64,000 bases of DNA from WRGT01 sp942493035 (GTDB lineage: Bacteria > Spirochaetota > UBA4802 > UBA5550): positions 930,001 to 994,000 of the forward strand of contig OW818666.1 of the NCBI GenBank assembly GCA_942493035.1. Reading direction: 5' to 3'. The first letter of the stretch is position 1; the number at the start of each line of letters is the position of its first letter. The notes beneath the pieces are model-generated. The model saw nothing but the letters and a program-made list of their open reading frames with translations, did not search any database and was not told the DNA's origin. Below are positions 60,861 to 64,000 of this stretch, piece by piece. The position numbers and the translations under genes were made by a program.

Positions 60861-61943
60861 ATGCCAGATTTAATAAAGACAGTTACCGATAAAACACAGT
60901 TCCAGTTTCTGCTGGATAATTTTTTCAAATCTGCTCCGGTGTTTATAAAAACAAGCAGCGGCAGCATAAATCTTCAGTATGTAGGTTATTCTGATGGCAA
61001 TGTTGCCTTCAGAATCCCTCTTGTGAAGTCGTCTCCGGAAAGTGTTGTAGTCTTCACTCGTCATAAAACTAATACAATCTATCTGAGTATGAAATATATA
61101 GAGCGCAGCGAAGATACTTTTATCTACATACCGGTAAAATTCCAGATAATTTCCGAGTCAAGAAAGGAGGACCGTAAGCTCGTCGGCATTGAAGGGGGAA
61201 AGAGTATAATGTATCTGAATAATTTTATTACAGATTACATTATAGAACGGGGCCTTGCGACTGCTGATAAAAAAATTGATAAAGTGAAAGAGTTCGCAGA
61301 ATTTGAGCTTAAAAAGAAATTTGATCTTGTAAAAATAGTTTTTATAAATGAAAGTAAAACGGATAACAGACTTAAACATATTGTAAGCACTTCAAAATCG
61401 ATATATATGCCCAATCTTAATGTGGACCCGGAACCAGCCATGGTGGAAGACCATAATTTTTATATTAACCATATTTATAAATCGGATATTTCACTTTCAT
61501 CAAGAAATAAGTATGTTTCAGAAATTACAGTCCCTATAATGTACAACGAAGTTATAATTTACGGATATCTACAGGTCAACAGCTCTCAACCCGTTACGGA
61601 TGGGATGTACGCAGTTGTAAGACGTATGAGTATTGCTTTGAATCAGCTTATGGTGAAACACCAGCTGTTTTTCCCGCTGGAAGACAGATTCCTTGTAGCC
61701 GATATTTCACATAATGGGATGAGTTTTGTCTTTAAGGAGAAAAAATATCTCAGGTATTTCGAAGAGGGGACTAAAGTCAATTTTGATATACTTCTGCCGA
61801 CTCAGAAAAAAGCATTAGTCGGGGCTATAATCAGAAATATTACTTTCCTTGAGAATCGAATAATAAAAACCGGTTGTGAAATCTTCAAGATGGATGAAAC
61901 AAGTAAAGCAAATTATGATGAATTTATAACAATGTCTCAGTGA
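60861..61943 (+). CDS. DUF1577/PilZ-like protein
   Basis: A 360-residue soluble protein. It resembles the DUF1577 proteins of Leptospira and other spirochaetes: N-terminal region with VFIKTSSGSINLQYVGYSDG, a central GAF-like part (LKHIVSTSKSIYMPNL, IMYNEVIIYGYLQVNS) and a C-terminal PilZ-like barrel (DISHNGMSFVFKEKKYLR, then TKVNFDILLP and RNITFL). The canonical c-di-GMP RxxxR motif was not seen; the second motif (D/N)xSxxG is present as DISHNG. Binding of c-di-GMP is therefore uncertain. It is 20 bases after lolD and probably in the same operon. Confidence 0.7.
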   Translation: MPDLIKTVTDKTQFQFLLDNFFKSAPVFIKTSSGSINLQYVGYSDGNVAFRIPLVKSSPESVVVFTRHKTNTIYLSMKYIERSEDTFIYIPVKFQIISESRKEDRKLVGIEGGKSIMYLNNFITDYIIERGLATADKKIDKVKEFAEFELKKKFDLVKIVFINESKTDNRLKHIVSTSKSIYMPNLNVDPEPAMVEDHNFYINHIYKSDISLSSRNKYVSEITVPIMYNEVIIYGYLQVNSSQPVTDGMYAVVRRMSIALNQLMVKHQLFFPLEDRFLVADISHNGMSFVFKEKKYLRYFEEGTKVNFDILLPTQKKALVGAIIRNITFLENRIIKTGCEIFKMDETSKANYDEFITMSQ

Positions 61944-61953
61944 GTCGGCGCTG

Positions 61954-62000
61954 TATGGGCGCTGTAGGGGCGAATGATTATTCGCCCCTACAGCGCCATA
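61954..62000. repeat. palindrome between convergent genes, widespread type
   Basis: GGCGCTGTAGGGGCGAAT and its complement flank the short GATT-like centre (one-base bulge in the left arm). Variants of GTAGGGGCGAAT palindromes are common in unrelated genomes, from memory. It lies between the PilZ-like and LOG genes and ends one base before the LOG stop codon. Confidence 0.6.
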
Positions 62001-62001
62001 C

Positions 62002-62745
62002 CTATATGTAGTGATCTACAGTAGCAATCAAATCCTTCAGTCTCGGTTTTACAAATTCTAATCCCTCATTAATATCATCAAAAAAGTGAAATAAATTAAG
62101 ATCTTCGGGAGATATCATCCCTATATCTACAAGTTTCTGGAAATTGATAAGATCTTTCCAGTAGGCACTATCATATAAAAGAACTGGAATCTGTTTCACC
62201 ATTTTTTTTGTCTGGATGAGTGTTAAGGATTCGAACAGTTCGTCAAATGTTCCAAACCCGCCTGGAAAAACAATAATTGCCTTTGCATGATAAAGCAGCC
62301 ATAGTTTTCTCATAAAAAAATAGTGAAATTCCAAATTAAGTTCATCTGAAATATATGGATTCGGATGCTGTTCAAAGGGGAGTGATATATTTAAACCCAG
62401 TGTTTTAACCCCTGCATCATAAGCTCCCCGGTTAGCTGCTTCCATAATTCCCGGGCCTCCACCTGTGCAGATGTAGAAGGTGTCACCTGTCTCTTTTTTA
62501 AGTTCTTCGCTGTATTTGGCGAGTTCAAATGAGAATTTTCTTGCTATGTTGTAATACTCCGCAGTTCCGAACTCGTTGTTGTCGGGACTGATTCTTGCCG
62601 AACCGAAGAATACTACAGTATGGTTAATGTCATTTTTTTTTAATTTTGCTTCCGGCTGAATGTATTCGCTTAGAATTCTTAATGTGCGTCCATCTCTTGA
62701 ATTGATGAAGTCCTGATCTTTATATGCTTTTAGAGGTTTGTCCAT
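62002..62745 (-). CDS. LOG family protein (TIGR00730-like)
   Basis: A 247-residue Rossmann-like protein with the LOG signatures VFFGSARISPDN, CTGGGPGIMEAANRGA and FPGGFGTFDELFE. Related proteins release cytokinin-type bases from nucleotide monophosphates or have nucleosidase roles; the larger bacterial forms are loosely annotated as lysine decarboxylases without good evidence. Its start overlaps the GHKL gene by 26 bases, so the two are coupled. Confidence 0.87.
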   Translation of the reverse strand: MDKPLKAYKDQDFINSRDGRTLRILSEYIQPEAKLKKNDINHTVVFFGSARISPDNNEFGTAEYYNIARKFSFELAKYSEELKKETGDTFYICTGGGPGIMEAANRGAYDAGVKTLGLNISLPFEQHPNPYISDELNLEFHYFFMRKLWLLYHAKAIIVFPGGFGTFDELFESLTLIQTKKMVKQIPVLLYDSAYWKDLINFQKLVDIGMISPEDLNLFHFFDDINEGLEFVKPRLKDLIATVDHYI

Positions 62746-63322
62746 GCTTGAAATACCGCCTTTTCCGTTTTATATTAAATATAGTTCCGTCCGTTGAATC
62801 GGTTACATTAGATGCAATTATTGTCTTTTTATCTATGTATTCGATAGAGACAGAATCCATAAAACTTAATATAATTTTAAGACCGGCGCCGATTCCCCGC
62901 AACGGAATTATTTCACCATTTACTTTTATCGATAGTTTCGATTTTTCAGAATCAGTGGCGTAACTTATAATCTGGTCATGATAATTTCTGGAGTGAATAT
63001 CCGGGGTTGTGCTTAATATCTTTATAAAATCAAGCCCTGTCCCATGGTCAATAATAGTTGCATCAAATTCTTCTTCTGATACTGTATATCTTATTGTAAT
63101 ATTCCGTTTTTCCGGCGCATGACATGATTTATCATTACAATTCATCGTAACCTGAACTGCATTAGTTATAGATTCATCCATGGAGAGAATTATTTCATCA
63201 ATCTCCTCCTGAGGATATTCCATTTTAATCAAATCTATCATTAACCTGTCAATAACTTCGGGTACTATCGAAGTATTTGCGGTAAAACTGTCCAGAAAAC
63301 CTATTTCTTTATTTTTTATCAT
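62720..63322 (-). CDS. GHKL ATPase, RsbW-like anti-sigma or serine kinase
   Basis: A 200-residue single-domain protein. It has the N-box SMDESITNAVQVT, G1 DHGTGLDF and a C-terminal GIGAGLKIILSFMD. The layout is of HATPase_c_2 proteins (RsbW/SpoIIAB), which phosphorylate STAS proteins and hold sigma factors. The insert with CNDKSCHAPEK near residue 65 carries two cysteines. No sigma factor is adjacent; the STAS protein at 21958-22257 is a possible partner in the genome. The coupling with a LOG protein is unusual. Confidence 0.78.
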   Translation of the reverse strand: MIKNKEIGFLDSFTANTSIVPEVIDRLMIDLIKMEYPQEEIDEIILSMDESITNAVQVTMNCNDKSCHAPEKRNITIRYTVSEEEFDATIIDHGTGLDFIKILSTTPDIHSRNYHDQIISYATDSEKSKLSIKVNGEIIPLRGIGAGLKIILSFMDSVSIEYIDKKTIIASNVTDSTDGTIFNIKRKRRYFKHGQTSKSI

Positions 63323-63435
63323 ACCGTTTCTTTATACTAAGTTATTTCATGAAGATGTAAAATTAGCCCAAAAAAATCAATTCATTAATTATTTTTTAAA
63401 GGTAACAATGTAGTTTTTATAATAATGCACATTCT

Positions 63436-63518
63436 GTAACTGTTCAAAAGCCGGCAACATTCTATCTCCACCGTGCATCAGGTGTGATGTGCGCAATTTT
63501 TACTGTCATTTATAAGTA
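63436..63518. repeat. repeat family B, copy 8
   Basis: GTAACTGTTCAAAAGCCGGC on the left, CTCCACCGTGCATCAGGTG in the core. The right half is diverged (TACTGTCATTTATAAGTAG). Confidence 0.65.
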
Positions 63519-63585
63519 GATACGACATTTCCACTTGAAAGAATTACTATTAATTACAGTTTTGCTGAAAAATAGTAATTAATAT

Positions 63586-63604
63586 GAAGCCTCGTCGGGC
63601 TTTT
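63586..63604 (+). terminator. short hairpin AAGCC-TCGTC-GGGCTT with T-run
   Basis: A small GC stem followed by TTTT, like the one at 17791-17808 in front of the lipoprotein gene; position upstream of hemW suggests insulation or attenuation. Confidence 0.4.
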
Positions 63605-63713
63605 ATTTGTTTAAAAGATTTATTTTAAAAAACAGTTCCCAGATTCAGTTATTATACGATTGTTGGCATTATATATTGATTAAAAAATAAACAGGAGTAC
63701 CATCTATCAGATT

Positions 63714-64000
63714 ATGAGCTGCGGTATTTATATACATATCCCATTCTGCAGAAATAAATGTGATTACTGCAGCTTTTATTCAATCCCGATACAGAATAGT
63801 GATATCGTGGAATTATATGTGTATAAACTCCTTCAAGAGATTGATTACATTTCCGGAATTCATGGAAGGGTAGATGCCGACACAATATATTTCGGCGGAG
63901 GAACACCTTCTATTCTCAATCCCGGCCAGATTGCGATGATTCTGGAGAGGATTTATCGCCGATTTACAATAGGCTCTGACCCCGAGATTACAATTGAGAT
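63714..64000 (+). CDS. hemW: radical SAM heme chaperone HemW, N-terminal part
   Basis: The first 95 residues or so before the window ends. It begins MSCGIYIHIPFCRNKCDYCS; the CRNKCDYC motif (CxxxCxxC) binds the [4Fe-4S] cluster, and YFGGGTPSIL is the SAM-site glycine motif. This is the HemN-like family now known as HemW, which inserts heme; it lacks the coproporphyrinogen oxidase extension at its N-terminus. The AGGAG (63693-63697) is 16 bases before the ATG, rather far, but no other start fits. Confidence 0.92.
   Translation, partial: MSCGIYIHIPFCRNKCDYCSFYSIPIQNSDIVELYVYKLLQEIDYISGIHGRVDADTIYFGGGTPSILNPGQIAMILERIYRRFTIGSDPEITIE

Larger units (their letters stand above)
63323..63713. other. 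intergenic region with repeat B8 and hemW leader
   Basis: AT-rich, with repeat B8 and a terminator-like hairpin at 63586-63602. No gene recognised. Confidence 0.5.

Noticed and set aside
1..64000. tRNA or rRNA genes
   Set aside because: Gaps were scanned by eye for TTCGA-type loops, CCA ends and cloverleaf-like pairing; nothing convincing was seen. A covariance search would be decisive.
1..64000. Transposase or integrase that could mobilise the repeats
   Set aside because: No DDE, HUH, or tyrosine-recombinase protein is encoded in the window; any source of movement must lie elsewhere.

Overview
The window reads as chromosomal DNA of a low-GC (AT-rich by eye, not counted), double-membraned bacterium, most likely a spirochaete or close relative. 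Pointers are the LruC-domain lipoprotein (17876-21076), the DUF1577/PilZ-like protein (60861-61943), lipoproteins with relaxed lipoboxes, LolC/E and LolD, OmpA-like and beta-barrel outer-membrane proteins, a bactofilin and many two-component/STAS/GHKL proteins. The assignment is inference; there is no rRNA here to test it. No tRNA, rRNA, prophage, transposase or CRISPR array was seen. Both edges cut a gene: a 2-hydroxyacyl-CoA dehydratase activase-type protein on the left and hemW on the right.

Layout. 1-11 kb: activase C-terminus, an orphan GlpV-like glycerol-binding lipoprotein, a thioredoxin-reductase-like flavoprotein without the usual NADPH-phosphate motif, a 943-residue exported protein of unknown function, a DUF1848 protein and a long-chain acyl-CoA synthetase. 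11-17 kb: response regulator, lipase-like remnant, orphan Cas6e, DUF6873 protein, an ECF sigma/membrane protein/CsgG-barrel operon, and MarC. 17-27 kb: LruC lipoprotein, TetR, STAS, PQQ-propeller/OmpA protein, beta-barrel and a CsgG-like protein. 27-36 kb: proS, secreted lipase, etfBA, TetR plus 6-TM protein, ferredoxin, bactofilin/barrel pair and YlbF. 36-42 kb: a seven-gene SPFH/DUF4178/DUF350/aminopropyltransferase operon. 42-49 kb: rpmB, DUF1858, rsmD, then gltX-thiL-lipoprotein-transglutaminase, divergent from glnS. 49-64 kb: hybrid histidine kinase, YgiT zinc finger, cobB-mutL-coaC-coaB-MEMO-AMMECR1 operon, lipoprotein-LolC/E-LolD-PilZ operon, LOG/GHKL pair, hemW.

The most unusual feature is a dense load of short palindromic, non-coding repeats between genes. 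At least four families (called A, B, C and D here) are present, plus single copies of palindromes that resemble sequences found in unrelated bacteria. Family B alone has about ten intact or decayed copies. One A element lies inside a C element. A lone Cas6e, the endoribonuclease that cuts hairpin RNA repeats in type I-E CRISPR systems, sits between two B copies with no CRISPR array or other cas gene in view. This pairing of an orphan hairpin-RNA nuclease with many dispersed hairpins is the best candidate for an undescribed system, but the functional link is a hypothesis. The second candidate is the SPFH-zinc ribbon/DUF4178/DUF350/membrane aminopropyltransferase operon, a probable membrane-stress module of unknown mechanism.
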